64,000 nt of DNA from Daphnia pulex (GCF_021134715.1 NC_060024.1:13380974-13444973); one strand, 5' to 3'; positions 50,101-61,133 are shown, counted from the first letter of the stretch. A program made the numbers and translations. Notes: generated from the sequence alone by a model not told the origin.

Positions 50101-50914
50101 ATGAAGTTTTCGGTAATTAATAATAAGCAATTTTCATCTTTGTAATTTAAATAACCGGGAACTTTCCCTTTTGAAACAAAATGAATTTTTCCCTCCAATT
50201 ACCCTGTAGACGTCATCTACTATCTTCCTGTTAGTTTGCGTGGTCTATACTCGTGCTAATAATCAACGCCTTCCAACAGCAGAAATAGGAGAGATTACAA
50301 ATACTTTCTTAGCAAAATCAGCCCTTGAAATTCCGGCCGAGAAAGGAGATGGAGATTTTGCCGTTGACACAGACTCGAGTGTAGATAAAGAGGAAGGTCA
50401 AGGTAGTACGTAATGATTTCCATTTCAAATGTGATTGGTGTAATTGAATGTCGGGTGTTTTTCCGAAGTTTACGTTTTCACCTACCGGACCAAGGGGGAT
50501 GTCGGTGATGATCCGTTTAAGCTATGTGGCTTTTATGACCAAACTGACGTAAGAGGACCCCTTATTGACAACGGACTGAGAAAAGAGGGAACTGAGGCTG
50601 TTGCATTATTGACACAGACTTCCTTTACGGAAAATGAATATCTTTATACCTTAGTTGACAAAGATGCATCTCGCATCGAATTTCGAGATTTGTTACATAT
50701 ATACGGAAAACGATGGGCCCATTTGCAGATCCAAAAGTATAAATTCAAACCTCCTTATCATTCTCCTCCTATTATTTATGGTAACGTCTGTGTACAAACC
50801 GATAAAACATTCCCCATCGACTTGATTCGAAAGGCATTAAATGAAACTATGGAGAAATTTGTTAAAGTTTGGCTTGAGGTTGCCCCCAAAGTGGTACCTG
50901 AAGACCCAAAGTAG
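50101..50914 (+). CDS. Small secreted protein, unrecognised family with GKRW motif (copy A, intact)
   Basis: Three exons (50101-50112, 50210-50402, 50469-50914) encode 216 residues. The first exon carries only Met-Lys-Phe-Ser. The second completes a signal peptide (TIFLLVCVVYTRA) and an acidic linker rich in Asp and Glu. The third carries the family core: RIEFRD, then YGKRWAHLQIQ, then DKTFPIDLIRKAL, and MEKFVKVWLE near the C-terminus. Cysteines are few (one in the signal peptide, two in the mature part), so this is not a disulfide-dense toxin or defensin type. I do not recognise the family. Relatives lie on the other strand near 60.4, 61.2 and 62.5 kb. It is the only copy here with every conserved block in frame. 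Secretion is predicted; function is unknown. Confidence 0.75.
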
Positions 50915-52553
50915 CACGGCACTTTGTAGAATCAGTATCGTACTAGAATCCTGAACCCCCCGGATTTGACAAAATACACCATTTTCAGCAATATTCTGCT
51001 CCTTGTTATCCCTTATTTGAATTATATCAAAATGTGCACAGTGATGACTTCAAATTAAAACAGGATGTTGTATGGTCTCAAAAGTGGAAACTACTGTTAT
51101 TACGAGGGCTTGAAGTGTTTGAAGTTACACCGGGTCTGATCTGCAGTAGACTGCATAAAATAAGAAAACTAAAATATAACAAAGACCTTTGTCATTTTTT
51201 AATTTTCAATTTTTCAATTTAAAGTTTCCTACTTCCATTGGTTATTTAATAAGCCCTTATTACTGAGTGAACAAAAACGCCAAGAGAAACAGTTCCAGTC
51301 AACCGCCTATAGCTCAGGAATAATCGTACTCCGTACTATGTAACGATTTACAATCAACGGCACTAAATAGTAAAAAAAAAAAAAATAATAATTAAAATGT
51401 CCTACCTTTAAAGCCTGGGAAATACGGCCTGGAATCCACGAGTGCTCCATCCGTAGAAATAAGTTGAATCCACTAGGCGAGATAGGAAAAAAGGGGGTCC
51501 TCGTGAATACACCCACACTCACATGGGTGTACACGAGGACATTTCAAGAAAGGAGAGTAAGAAGTGATACGTAGCTCGACCAACTCGACCGACATCGGTA
51601 GCTTCTTCAATCGAAAGGGATGCTGTTTATCTAAATCAAAAATCAAAAATGGGTTACGAAAAATATTCACAGATACAAAAATCAACAAGTAAAAAGGACA
51701 AGTTGAAAATGAGACAGTGGGTAACCCCAAATTTTTAATAAACAGGAGAATCAAAGGTTTTCATGAAAGTCATGCATCATAGTAACACACATAATTACCC
51801 AAGCGATGATAGTGAGATTGTTGCTGATGACAGGTCAATACCAGCACGAGTAAAACTTGCATATTGCATTACCATGTTATTATGATGGCTGGCAGCTGGC
51901 TCAGGCCTCAAATCTGCACAAAGGAAAAGGTTATACAGTGCAAATTCAATCTGCCAAATGTGCATCAACAGGGGGCTTACATGATAAATGCTTTAGTCAG
52001 GAACTAACATCTTTCACAATTTGGAACAGGTTCAACTCTTCTATTATAGAGCTTCCTTTTCTTATTTTTATTTACCTGCCAAACAGCATGGAGTGGAGAG
52101 CCGCGTGACACCACAGTCGACACGACGACCACATTTCTGTAGTTTTATTTGTTTTGTGCTAATTTTCGTGCAGCCACAAAATCCACAAAGGGATGAACCA
52201 AATGAGAGCAGACGACACTTTATTTTCTGATTAGCCTAATTAAGATATCGATAGAAATTAAACATCGATCTCTCAAAACGATAAAAGCGGTTTTCTCATC
52301 CGCGCTGTGGATATCAGTTAATGAACGAATCGACATTATTTTTGTATGTAGCAGTTCATCTCAGGTATATCTAATAGTGGTCTTCATTTTTTAGCAGGAA
52401 ACAGTTTTGCATCCTGCTTCACTATGCTGCATTAGTTTGTTTCTTTGGACTGATAACTCACGAAATATCAAAATTTGAGTAGTGTCATGCTTTAGTAATT
52501 TTGGCCGTTCTGATAAAAAGATCAAGTGTCAATTAAATACAGTTAGGAGATAG
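50915..52553. other. Non-coding spacer with hairpin and dispersed repeats
   Basis: A/T-rich DNA without a supported gene. It holds an inverted repeat at 51497-51540, a segment at 52208-52330 similar to 13550-13700, and the start of the 52456-52660 segment similar to 49736-49960. Small open frames near 51473-51754 and 52021-52230 lack any protein signature. Confidence 0.5.
51497..51540. repeat. Near-perfect inverted repeat (hairpin)
   Basis: The left arm GTCCTCGTGAATACACCCA and the right arm TGGGTGTACACGAGGAC are complementary apart from a two-base bulge, with a short loop. Transcribed, it would form a stem of about 17 base pairs. No mobile-element ends or target-site duplication were seen. 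Confidence 0.6.
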
Positions 52554-52751
52554 CTACTGTATTTCCGGCCAACTGAATAATAATGCACATTGTCCGCAGA
52601 GAATAACGAACATTATAGCTATAGAGGCGTAGATGAGCGAGGAATATCCACCTTTGGCTTCGCCTGTTACGTAATATATTACCCCGATAACATAAGCAAT
52701 CAACATTGGCGCCGCGCCGCCTATGACACTGGCGCCAATCCCAGCTGTCAT
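52554..52751 (-). CDS. Putative small two-pass membrane protein (65 residues), unrecognised
   Basis: A complete open frame with two hydrophobic segments (MLIAYVIGVIYYV and SLIYASIAIMFVILCGQCALLF) separated by a short polar loop, and a Gly/Ala-rich N-terminus. I do not recognise it. A related but decayed stretch sits at 49850-49960 with stops in the matching frame. The initiator codon is directly followed by CAG (ATGACAG), so the reading could instead be an internal exon of a gene whose first exon I cannot see. Confidence 0.35.
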   Translation of the reverse strand: MTAGIGASVIGGAAPMLIAYVIGVIYYVTGEAKGGYSSLIYASIAIMFVILCGQCALLFSWPEIQ

Positions 52752-53053
52752 GTTAGTTCGTAAATCATTTGTTTAAACAAGCCCTATTCTCCTTGACAAA
52801 AGAAGGCATCTTTTGTGTCTACTATATGTCTATTTTCGTAACACCAAGATTGACTGTGTTGGACTTTGTTGCAACCGCTTTTTAATACGCAAAAGTTTAT
52901 ATTTTTGTCCATTAAGTCATCATCGTATCGACGATCAGGTACATCAAGTTAAAAACAAGATCGCTGGTATAATCACACAAACAAGGAAACTGAATCGAGT
53001 TTGCATTTGGTTTAGTCCTTTTTAATACATTTTCGGGCTGCTGTCGACAGAAC
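52752..53053. other. Spacer before the LRR cluster
   Basis: A 300-base A/T-rich interval downstream of the first LRR gene (minus strand). No distinct signal recognised. Confidence 0.5.
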
Positions 53054-54475
53054 TTAATGCAGCAGTGGGACGACGCATTCGCTAAATCCGCCAGGATCCA
53101 GCTGCTCGAAACGGGTCGAGTTGGAACACTGGGCTCCGTGGACGACGGGCAACAAGTTCCGGTTGTCTCGGATCAGCCAAGCCAAACTGCAGTCGCATTC
53201 AAAAGGATCTACTCCGCCACAAAAAATAAGGAAATCAAGTTAATGAACGTGTAAAGACTCTATAATCTCTGATAACAGCAAACACGCACTCGAATCGATA
53301 GACAGACTGCCATTCAATGTTATCATCCCTTGTAGCATAGTTTGAAAGACGGCCGATTCGAATTGCGTCAGATTGTTCCTCGTCAGGTCGGCCAGGACAA
53401 TATTTGCTGTGACAAAAGATAATCAAAGTTAAACATGACAATCAAACAGTTATAACTCGGCCAAAATAAAACCTCTCAAGGCTCCTGGCTCGATGACGTT
53501 TAATGAAACGTTTGCCATGGCTAATCTCTCCATCCTAGTCGCTGGCAGGGCCAGGGAGGTGGAGGAAACAAACGGGATGACATTGCCAGATAAACTCAAA
53601 TCGTTCAACTTGGTGAACGAGAGAATCTGGGCGGGAATTTGGGTTAGGAGGTTGTAGGCTAGGGAAAGGACAACGACCGTGTCGACTGAACTGGACGAAA
53701 CAATCGACGTCAATATCCTTCCGGCCGTTTGGTCGTCGATCTGATTGTCCGTCATGTAGACCTGCTGGAGTTTGGGAAGTGATTGAGCTGGAAATTCGAT
53801 CGAGTCCAGCCCTGTGCACTGATTGATGCTCAACGTTCCCATGCTGGGCAAGACGGGAAGGTTTTGAAACGCATGGATGTTGGTCGACCCGTACATGTAC
53901 AAGTTCATCAACTTGTTGAATCCAGTTAGGAAGCTGAAATCCGCTTGCTGGCTCAAATCGCATCCGAGGATGTAAAAATATTCAATCAGGTCCTCGGAAG
54001 ATGTCAGAGCGTCCGGATCGATGGTTAGACTGTACAAATTCCCAGTGACGACACTGGGGCAGTAGAGGTCGATGGCTCTGGCCCGTTTGCCACTCAGCAG
54101 ATCGGCCGGAAGCGTGACTCCTCTTTTCTCCAGGTCGGGCAGCGGTCTGAGCTGGAGCCAGAAAATGTCGCTGTCGGTGGTGCGGTTGAACACGGACACG
54201 ATGGCCTCGATGGTGACCAGTTCGCAGACGACGTACAGCCCGAACGAGGGATAATCGCCGCAGTAACACGGCGAATAATCTTCCGGGCACGGCAAAACGG
54301 CTTTGTCGTCAACGATGGCCGGACGGACGAGACTCCATTCGACGGAGGCGTTCGTCAATGCAAAAGCCAACTGAAAATGAACTGGAAATTAATATCGCGG
54401 TAAAATGAGAGTTTAATTAAAGTGCGATGTCCATACCGAAATTAAAATGGAGCTGAGAAATATGTGGACCATCAT
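53054..54475 (-). CDS. Secreted leucine-rich-repeat protein 1 (LRRNT-LRR-LRRCT)
   Basis: Four exons (54475-54437, 54370-53473, 53406-53290, 53208-53054) encode 402 residues. A signal peptide (VHIFLSSILISLAFA) precedes a cysteine cap (CPEDYSPCYC), irregular leucine-rich repeats (TVVVLSLAYNLLTQIPAQIL, KLNDLSLSGNVIPFV) and a C-terminal cap NPFECDCSLAWLIRDN typical of LRRCT modules. No transmembrane or GPI segment follows, so the protein should be secreted. Such proteins bind other proteins or glycans outside the cell; the partner is unknown. It has the same exon plan as the two genes upstream on this strand, showing tandem duplication. Confidence 0.85.
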
Positions 54476-54933
54476 GGCGAATGGCTGGGACTTGATTGGC
54501 GTTGGTATTGAAACGACATGGGCTTTTTTTGTAACTCGTGTCGCACGTTGGACATTTTACTGTATTACATATAGACGCCACGAGTCTAGAAGGCTCGATT
54601 GCAACCTATTGGGCATCAATATCTCTGCCTTTTAGAATTTATCTCTGACGTGCACGACGGTAAACGATGGGTGTGCACTGGATGGGCAAACAATATAATC
54701 CACGGGGAAAAGTCTCGGGAAAATAAGTCATAGAAAGGAAATGTCGTGTCGACGCTGCGGTTCGTGCAGTATAAAATACAACTTTATTTTGTTTGCACAC
54801 GGTTATCCATCCATCAGGGTGTTATTGGGTATGCGTGCAGTTTGATTAGAATAAGGATACAGACACATGGTATACTATAATGTTGCTGGGTTTAATATAA
54901 TAACTGGTGTGGCGGGTCATTATTATCAAATGA
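54476..54933. other. Spacer between LRR genes 1 and 2
   Basis: Contains the presumptive promoter of LRR gene 1 and 3' UTR of LRR gene 2 (both minus strand). I found no clear minus-strand TATA box. No open frame of interest. Confidence 0.5.
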
Positions 54934-56479
54934 TTAAGGATGTTTAGAGCGAGGCTTCAATTGACCGGAAGTTCCGTTACAAGCGGCGAATTGGCTCGGC
55001 CAAAGTTTGGTGAAGGCAAGTCCGTCGGAGCATCTCGCTCCCCTGACGTGCCTCAGCAAGTGTCGGTTATCCACTATCAGCCAGGCCAAGTGACAGTCGC
55101 AATCGAACGCGTCTAAACAGGCACAAACAAGTTATAATCAGTTAAAATGATTGCAGATGAAAGAAACTCTTGTTGGCTTAGTAATAAGGTAGTATATAAT
55201 CTGGTTATTATTACTGCGATGGACGTGAATAACTCCGGGATCCTCCCAACGGTCGGCCATTTTCCGCAAAATATTTTTGAAGACGGAATATTTGAACTTG
55301 GTTAAGTTATTGTTATCAAGATCAAGTAATTTGAGTTGGAAATGATCGCCATCGACTGATAGGGGGAAAATAGATTTTTGTTAAGCGATGTACTTTTTAA
55401 TTTAATTCATTTCGAATACAAACCTTCAAGTGCGTGGGGTTTGATGTTCTTCAAATTGCAAGAGGACAGGGTTAGCGTTTGAAGTCTGCTTCCGTTCAAT
55501 TGAGCAAGGGAAAAGTTCTCGTTTGTAAAATTGTTGTTGTCCAGTCTCAAATGGGCAAGTGCGGGAAACTTGTCGATGTTTGGCAATTGCGTCAGACGGT
55601 TTTCCCTCAACGAAAATGACCGCAAAGTTTCTTCTGAGCGATAGGAGAATTGTTTTAAAATGTTTTCAGCATCTACGTCACTAAATTGGTTGCCATTCAT
55701 TTCGACAATTTCAAAACCAATTCTTAGCAAATATAGCGACATTTCTAAATATTCCGCGCTGGTAGTAACATTTGGACAGTAGTTCATTACTAGATTAACT
55801 AAACGGGGAAATTTTTCATGAACAGCATAATGAGAGAAGAGGGTCTCGAAATTATATGAATGAGTAATGTTTAACGTTGTCAAACTCCATTGCCTGGGAA
55901 AATATTTAAGATTGTCTTTGTTAAATTTTTTTGTTCTTGAAAAAGTTAAACTCTTCAAAAAATGAAAATTCGAAAACGTATTCCACTCCGATTCGCTCAA
56001 ATCGCGCAAATCGCAATTGTCAATATGGAAACTTTCGAGATAATTTTTTAAACTAGTAAAAGAGTACGTATTAATTTTAAAAATTGTGCTATCTGTCTGA
56101 CAAGTCAGATAGATATTTCGAACAATTGACCGTTGGAATAAATATTCTAGCATTGAACCGGATGTTTCAGGTATGGTCATGTAAAAGGAATGCACGTCAG
56201 CTGAAGGGGTGCGCTCAAACACTGCTTTGACGATTCCAACGTATCTGATTTGATCGCAATGTATCTGTAGTCGATTGACACCAGCTGACGTGTTAACTAC
56301 TTTACAAGTGCAAGGCCAATAATCGTCTGAGCAAACGGGACCTGTGGCAACCAAATCCATTCGAGCGATGAGGATGACCCCCACCACCTTTTATTTTAAG
56401 TTTAGATTAGTTCTTTGTTAGGAAATAATTTAGTTTCACTTATACTTACCAACGTTAGCCAATTAATGTCGGAATTCAT
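54934..56479 (-). CDS. Secreted leucine-rich-repeat protein 2
   Basis: Four exons (56479-56450, 56387-55424, 55355-55215, 55112-54934) encode 437 residues with the same exon phases as its neighbours. The hydrophobic N-terminus (INWLTLVVGVILIA) acts as signal peptide. A cap CSDDYWPCTC, degenerate repeats (LRSFSLRENRLTQLPNIDKF, ALAHLRLDNNNFTNENF) and a C-terminal cap NAFDCDCHLAWLIVDN follow. The C-terminus ends in a short basic tail. No membrane anchor. The repeats have diverged strongly from LRR gene 1, and many Asn-X-Ser/Thr sites suggest glycosylation. Function unknown beyond extracellular binding. Confidence 0.85.
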
Positions 56480-56896
56480 TGTCGAATAAAAACGGTTAAA
56501 ATGGTCAGTACTGAAGTGCGCTGAGTGATCTCACAAAACTCGCAACCGACCTATTAACAGTGTTTCTCGCCAATGATGCTGGAACACGCAACCTCATACA
56601 TATTTATACCGCTCTTATCGGCACAATTATTTCTTAAGTTATTTTCTTCATCTGACAGGTAGATAAATCGACATCTGTCGCATTAATGTTAACCACGCCA
56701 ACGTAAAAAGTGATCAGCTGTTGAAATTATTCGTTTCAGAATTTTACCTTGTGTAATAATATTGATAAGGAAAAATATTGGCAATAATAATTCTGAATAT
56801 TCATTTCAACTACAGTATTTCTTAATTGATCAACTATTGATTAATCACGGCAAAAGGATGTCAGTATTTTTTAATAAAGCAAGTTTTGGGTTTTGA
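56480..56896. other. Promoter region of LRR gene 2
   Basis: Holds a clear TATA box at 56601-56610 and a GATA-type motif just upstream of it. The rest is A/T-rich without coding signal. Confidence 0.55.
56601..56610 (-). promoter_or_regulatory. TATA box with upstream GATA site, LRR gene 2
   Basis: GGTATAAATA on the minus strand, about 120 bases before the start codon at 56479. GATAAG at 56613-56618 (minus strand) lies immediately upstream. GATA sites beside TATA boxes are common in gut-expressed arthropod genes; gut expression here is inference. Confidence 0.55.
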
Positions 56897-58479
56897 TCAA
56901 GCGTTACATGTTGGCACGTTGTAAGCCCAATCACACAACTGGTAAGCGGGATTAAACACGAGACCACCCGGACACTCCTGTGAAAGAAAATTATTTCATT
57001 TGTTAAATTGAAGTTAAATTATTAATTTTAAGAAACTTACGACGAGGACATTATTCCCGTTGCTGCACACGTAATAGGAAGAACAAGATAAAGGATTCGG
57101 GAAATTGCCGTCAATGTTTGCCGGACACGTAAATACTGGGCAGTCAACGAAAGCATCCGGATTAAGATCAGTAAACATGACTGAATCGGAGCACTGTCCA
57201 CCGTCAACGACCGCCAGCAGTTCCGGTTTGTGGAGAATGAGCCAAGCCAGATGACAATCGCAATCAATCGGATCTAGATGTTAATCAATCAAACCAAATA
57301 AGAACTATATAAAATCAATTGATTTAAGTATATTACTCACTTTCGTAAAGGGACACACTTCCGTATCCAGCTTGAATCATTCCTTCCAGCATAGTTTGGA
57401 ACACGTAAGACTCGAACCGAGTCAAATTATTTTGGTGCAGATAAACCGTCCCGAATCTGTGAGCTGCAAAATGATGACGTCAAATTAACAAAATCAAACC
57501 AAAACGGCCAAGAAGAAATTTTGTGCCAACCCCCGAAGGCGCTCGGCTCGATGGATTGGATAGCATTGTTCCCCAAATGGAGATAACTGACGTCATTGTA
57601 GAAAGACAGTGAGCGCGTAATAATCAAATCAATGTTGTTGTTCTCCATCATCAGCTGATTCAGTTTGCTGAACGACGGGATCAGTGCCGGGATTCGCCTC
57701 AGTCGGTTGTTGTACAACCTCAACTCCTCCAGTGATTCGATCGAAGCCGAAGCCAAGGAACTCAGAACTGTTGCGGCCGAACGGTCGTTCAATTCGTTGT
57801 CGTACAAATACAGATTCTTCAATCCGGACAAAGTGATTGTTCCCTCGTTGACCAGCGAGTCAAACCCACGGCAATTGACGATGGAAATGTAGTACAAGTT
57901 GGGTTGAGACGGGAGACCCTGGAAACTGGTGAAATTCCTGGAATTGAAGATGTTGAGGGCCGTCATGTCGCCGAAACCGGACAAGAAGTTGAAATTGCGC
58001 TGTTGAACGAAATAGCATCCGCTGATGGCCACCGTCTTGGTGAAGTTTGCCGATGAGGCGAAAGCGTCGTCGTCGATCGTCAATTCGTACGAAGTGGACG
58101 AACAGTTGATCGAGATGGAGCTGGCCCGCGTGTTGCCCAGGAAATCGGCCGGGATCCCGCTGACTTCGGACGTCGAGGTGGTCAGTTTGAACGAGGCAAG
58201 ATCGGCCGCTGTTGTTCGACTGAACAAGGATTTGATTTCTTGGATGGACACCTGGTCGCAAACGACATTCTGGCCGCCGGCCGACGAGTCGCAAGTGCAG
58301 GGTGAGAAATCCTCTGGGCAAACGGCCCGGTCTCCTTCAGATTGGACTGCCATCGCAGACGTCATCACCAGCTGGACATGACAAGTTAATATAGGTACAA
58401 TTTTGAAAATATAATTTGGAATGAATTAGAAACTCACCAATAGACTGGCAACGACGAGTGACAGGCATTTAAAATGCAT
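56897..58479 (-). CDS. Secreted LRR protein with C-terminal peritrophin-A (CBM14) chitin-binding domain
   Basis: Five exons (58479-58438, 58371-57531, 57463-57341, 57273-57041, 56977-56897) encode 439 residues. A signal peptide (CLSLVVASLLLVMTSAMA), a cap CPEDFSPCTC, about 280 residues of LRRs (ESLEELRLYNNRLRRIPALI, KLNQLMMENNNIDLI, VSYLHLGNNAIQSIEPSAF) and an LRRCT cap NPIDCDCHLAWLILHK match its two neighbours. It continues into a six-cysteine module beginning CPANIDGNFPN, with SYYVC and ending LCDWAYNVPTC. The spacing C-13-C-5-C-9-C-12-C-8-C is that of CBM14 (peritrophin-A), which binds chitin. An added phase-0 intron and a fifth exon carry the second half of that module. The protein could tether an LRR recognition surface to chitin; this role is inferred. 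Confidence 0.88.
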
Positions 58480-59752
58480 GGTAATTTAATAACTAATTTG
58501 GTATTCTTTAAATGAATTAGGATCACTGTGTCAAATCACCGTCTGATGCTTTTAATTGCGTCGCACAATGTTTTTCAATTTCCACTGGTCATTGGCTTTT
58601 TAAAATGAAGCTGCGGTGATCGAGTCCGATTGCATCAAATAAGTTCCTTATCTTGTGACCAACTCACGTCAGCTGATTATACGAGAAGAAGTGTGTCAAC
58701 ATCACGGCAGATGAACTGTGTGTCGCTGATAAGCGTTTGTTATTTGATTAAAGCCAATCAAGCAGCAGGATTCCAAAATTACGCAAGTCAGCATCCCAAG
58801 GGAGAAACCCAGATTATTCACACACATTAGATTGTCACACGAAACTGGAGAAAAATTCGTGCCGTAGCCGTAGGGCGATTCCAAATCCGTCGCTGGATCT
58901 CGGCGGAAGGGGTGCGATTCAGTGCCGGACCCTTTCCTATCGTTAGAAACACGAAAGGAAGAATAGAAAACTCATTAGAAAGTATACCGTATCAAACCCT
59001 CCCTCCGCGTTCTACGTTTTGTCAGCATTTTCTTACCTTTTTCTCTTTCTTATCTCACCCTGCCTTTCTCTTATTTTTTCCGAATGTTTTCAGTTTTCAT
59101 TTGTTTCCCGCATTTACTAACAACAAATGTTTTTTTTTAAATTTGTTTCACGAAACGTTTTTTTTTAAACCCAATTGTTTTACACGTAATAGAAAAAATT
59201 CAGACGATTGATATCGTATGCTAATTACGTTAGTTCAAACCTTACCGAAGGCAACTTGGCAACAAAATTACAAATCAATGATTCATGATGTTAAATAATG
59301 TTAAATGATGAAACCAAGGAACACAGGAGGACGGCTGTAAGTAGGCTACGTATATTTGTCAAATCTGTGATTTCTTTGTTAGACTGATTTCGTCAAAGTA
59401 GTACATGCAAATTGTCCAGCACAACTCAAATTTGCTTGACGAAATAATCCAATATACAATGTAAATTCAACTCCCCCGCCTATGTGTCTTTCTTTGCCTT
59501 ATTTCTTTAAAATACTTATTATTAGCTATTACCACTTTTTAATTAAACAGAAAAACCTTTGGACTGCTGAGACTGCTGTTGTTGCGTATAATGTATATTT
59601 GTCAGGTATGGGGTATCAATGTTAAATTTATTTCAACAAATTGCATGCAATTACAAAAGGGTTCGCAACTCAAATTTGCTTAAAAACAAACCAAATTTGA
59701 AAAACGCATCTTTACCTTATTTGGGTTTTAACCCTTTTTATCCCTTTTCGAT
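58480..59752. other. Spacer upstream of the LRR cluster, left end of tandem array
   Basis: No supported gene. Minus-strand promoter DNA for the LRR-CBM14 gene sits at the left. From about 59585 onward the sequence is similar to 60895-60970 (shared ATATTTGTCAGGTATGGGG), marking the edge of the duplicated unit. Confidence 0.5.
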
Positions 59753-60415
59753 TTACTTTCCAGTTCTTCGTGGTGGCCCAATTGGTCTGCGGACCGCTAA
59801 GGGTAGGTCTCCAGGTACCGATTGAGGAGGAAATTCCAGCCAAACTTTGGCGCATCTCAGCATACTTTGTTTAAAAGCGTCTCGTATCATCTCGATGGGG
59901 AATTCTTTGCCGGTTTCCAAAAACAGATGAGCAAAGGAACTCGATTCGCCCTTTGGACGCAGACCGTTCCGCTGGATCTGCAAATTGGCCCAACGCTTTC
60001 CGTATCTACTAAAACATCCTTGCAGGTCGATGCGAGCATCGTCGTTGTATTCGATGTTGGATTGCGGTTTTTCGTCTCCTGTGTAAGAAGCCCTGACCCA
60101 TTGGTTGGCAAGCATGCGCCAATCCGAGTGCATTTAATTTGTTGGATTGCTTTAAAACGCTGATCTGTGCCGCTCTATTGCCACATACCGCTCGTTTGCC
60201 GTCTTCCTCCACTGTCCGGTATGTGGGAATCGGTCTGTCGCCTTTATATTCAATAAAGAAAGAAAAAATATCAAAATCAAATTCTACTAGATCTATAGGA
60301 AACTTTTGGATTTTTTACCCTGTTGAAATCGGGCCCTCTCTTTTGAATAAATGCATTCAACCGCGTTGGGTAATAAGATGCAGGCAACGACACACAAGAG
60401 CAAGTAGACACGCAT
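59753..60415 (-). pseudogene. GKRW-family copy B, probably broken by a frame shift
   Basis: Exon 1 (60415-60319) encodes a signal peptide (RVYLLLCVVACILLPNAVEC) nearly identical to that of copy C. After an intron, sequence from 60241 continues in frame until about 60137. The conserved core is then found one frame over: ARIDLQ, RYGKRWANLQIQ, KEFPIEMIRDAF and RCAKVWLE, down to the stop at 59753. A donor-like GTATGT (60188) and an acceptor (cttacacag, near 60086) exist, but joining them gives the wrong phase. A one-base indel in an A-rich stretch near 60135 would explain the break. The C-terminus also runs past the stop position used by copy A. Expression cannot be excluded if splicing differs from my reading. 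Confidence 0.6.
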
Positions 60416-60680
60416 TTTTGGCGAGCAGGGGAAAATGACAGCAACAATTAATGTCAGTCGTTGTTGTACAAATGAAGACTCTGTCAAATTTGCGTTCGGT
60501 ATATCACGGTTGAAAATAAAGAGGGAGCAGGGTTATGCGGTTAAGTGGCAAGTGAAAAACCCGAATTTCGTTGCTGCGGTTGATGCATTACTTGATTGTA
60601 TGAAATGTGTAATCTTTTATTTGCTTTAAATTACCAGCGCATTCTTATGAAAATAGTATTAACTAATAAAAAAATATACG
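60416..60680. other. Spacer within the tandem array
   Basis: Upstream DNA of copy B. Part of the tandemly repeated unit; no coding signal. Confidence 0.5.
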
Positions 60681-60778
60681 TTCTTAGCTCGATGATGGGC
60701 TCGTATGCTGAATAAAATATCGATATAATAAAAATCAAAGGACCGAGAGAGGAGACCTCTCAATCCTCTTAAGAAGAT
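60681..60778 (+). pseudogene. Decayed tRNA-Thr copy
   Basis: Shares with the intact tRNA at 61634 the TTCTTAGCTC start, CTCGTATG around the anticodon, an A/T-rich intron-like insert, CAAAGG and CCGAGAG. It lacks part of the D-arm and the 5' anticodon stem, and has an insertion in the T-arm (GAGAGGAGACCTCTCAATCCTC). It cannot fold as a cloverleaf. Confidence 0.6.
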
Positions 60779-61133
60779 AATTTTGAATTCCGTTTAATTC
60801 ATTTCCAGAATAAATAATTCAAATTCAATATTTTCATCCGATTTTCATGAAACGAATAAGGAAAACCTTGGGAAACTTGCAGCATGAGTCTGGTGTACAG
60901 GGTATATTTGTCAGGTATGGGGATTCCAAATTTCAATGTTCAATTAATTTCAACGCAAGTGCATTCAATTATGGGTCTTCATAAAAGTTTCGCAGCCTTC
61001 GCGATTCAAAATTTGCTCGAAATAAACTAAATTCCCAAAAACTTCACCTCTATCTACCATATTTTCTATACCCTTATTCCTTATCCCTTTTTTCCATTTA
61101 GCGTTTCACTATTTTCCTGGTTTGCGGAACTTA

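Noticed and set aside
51307-51754. Minus-strand frames near the hairpin
   Set aside because: Short, Phe/Tyr-rich, partly overlapping the inverted repeat, with no start context or family match.
60086-60188. GTATGT...cacag intron in GKRW copy B
   Set aside because: The splice signals look good, but joining them leaves the conserved core in the wrong frame.
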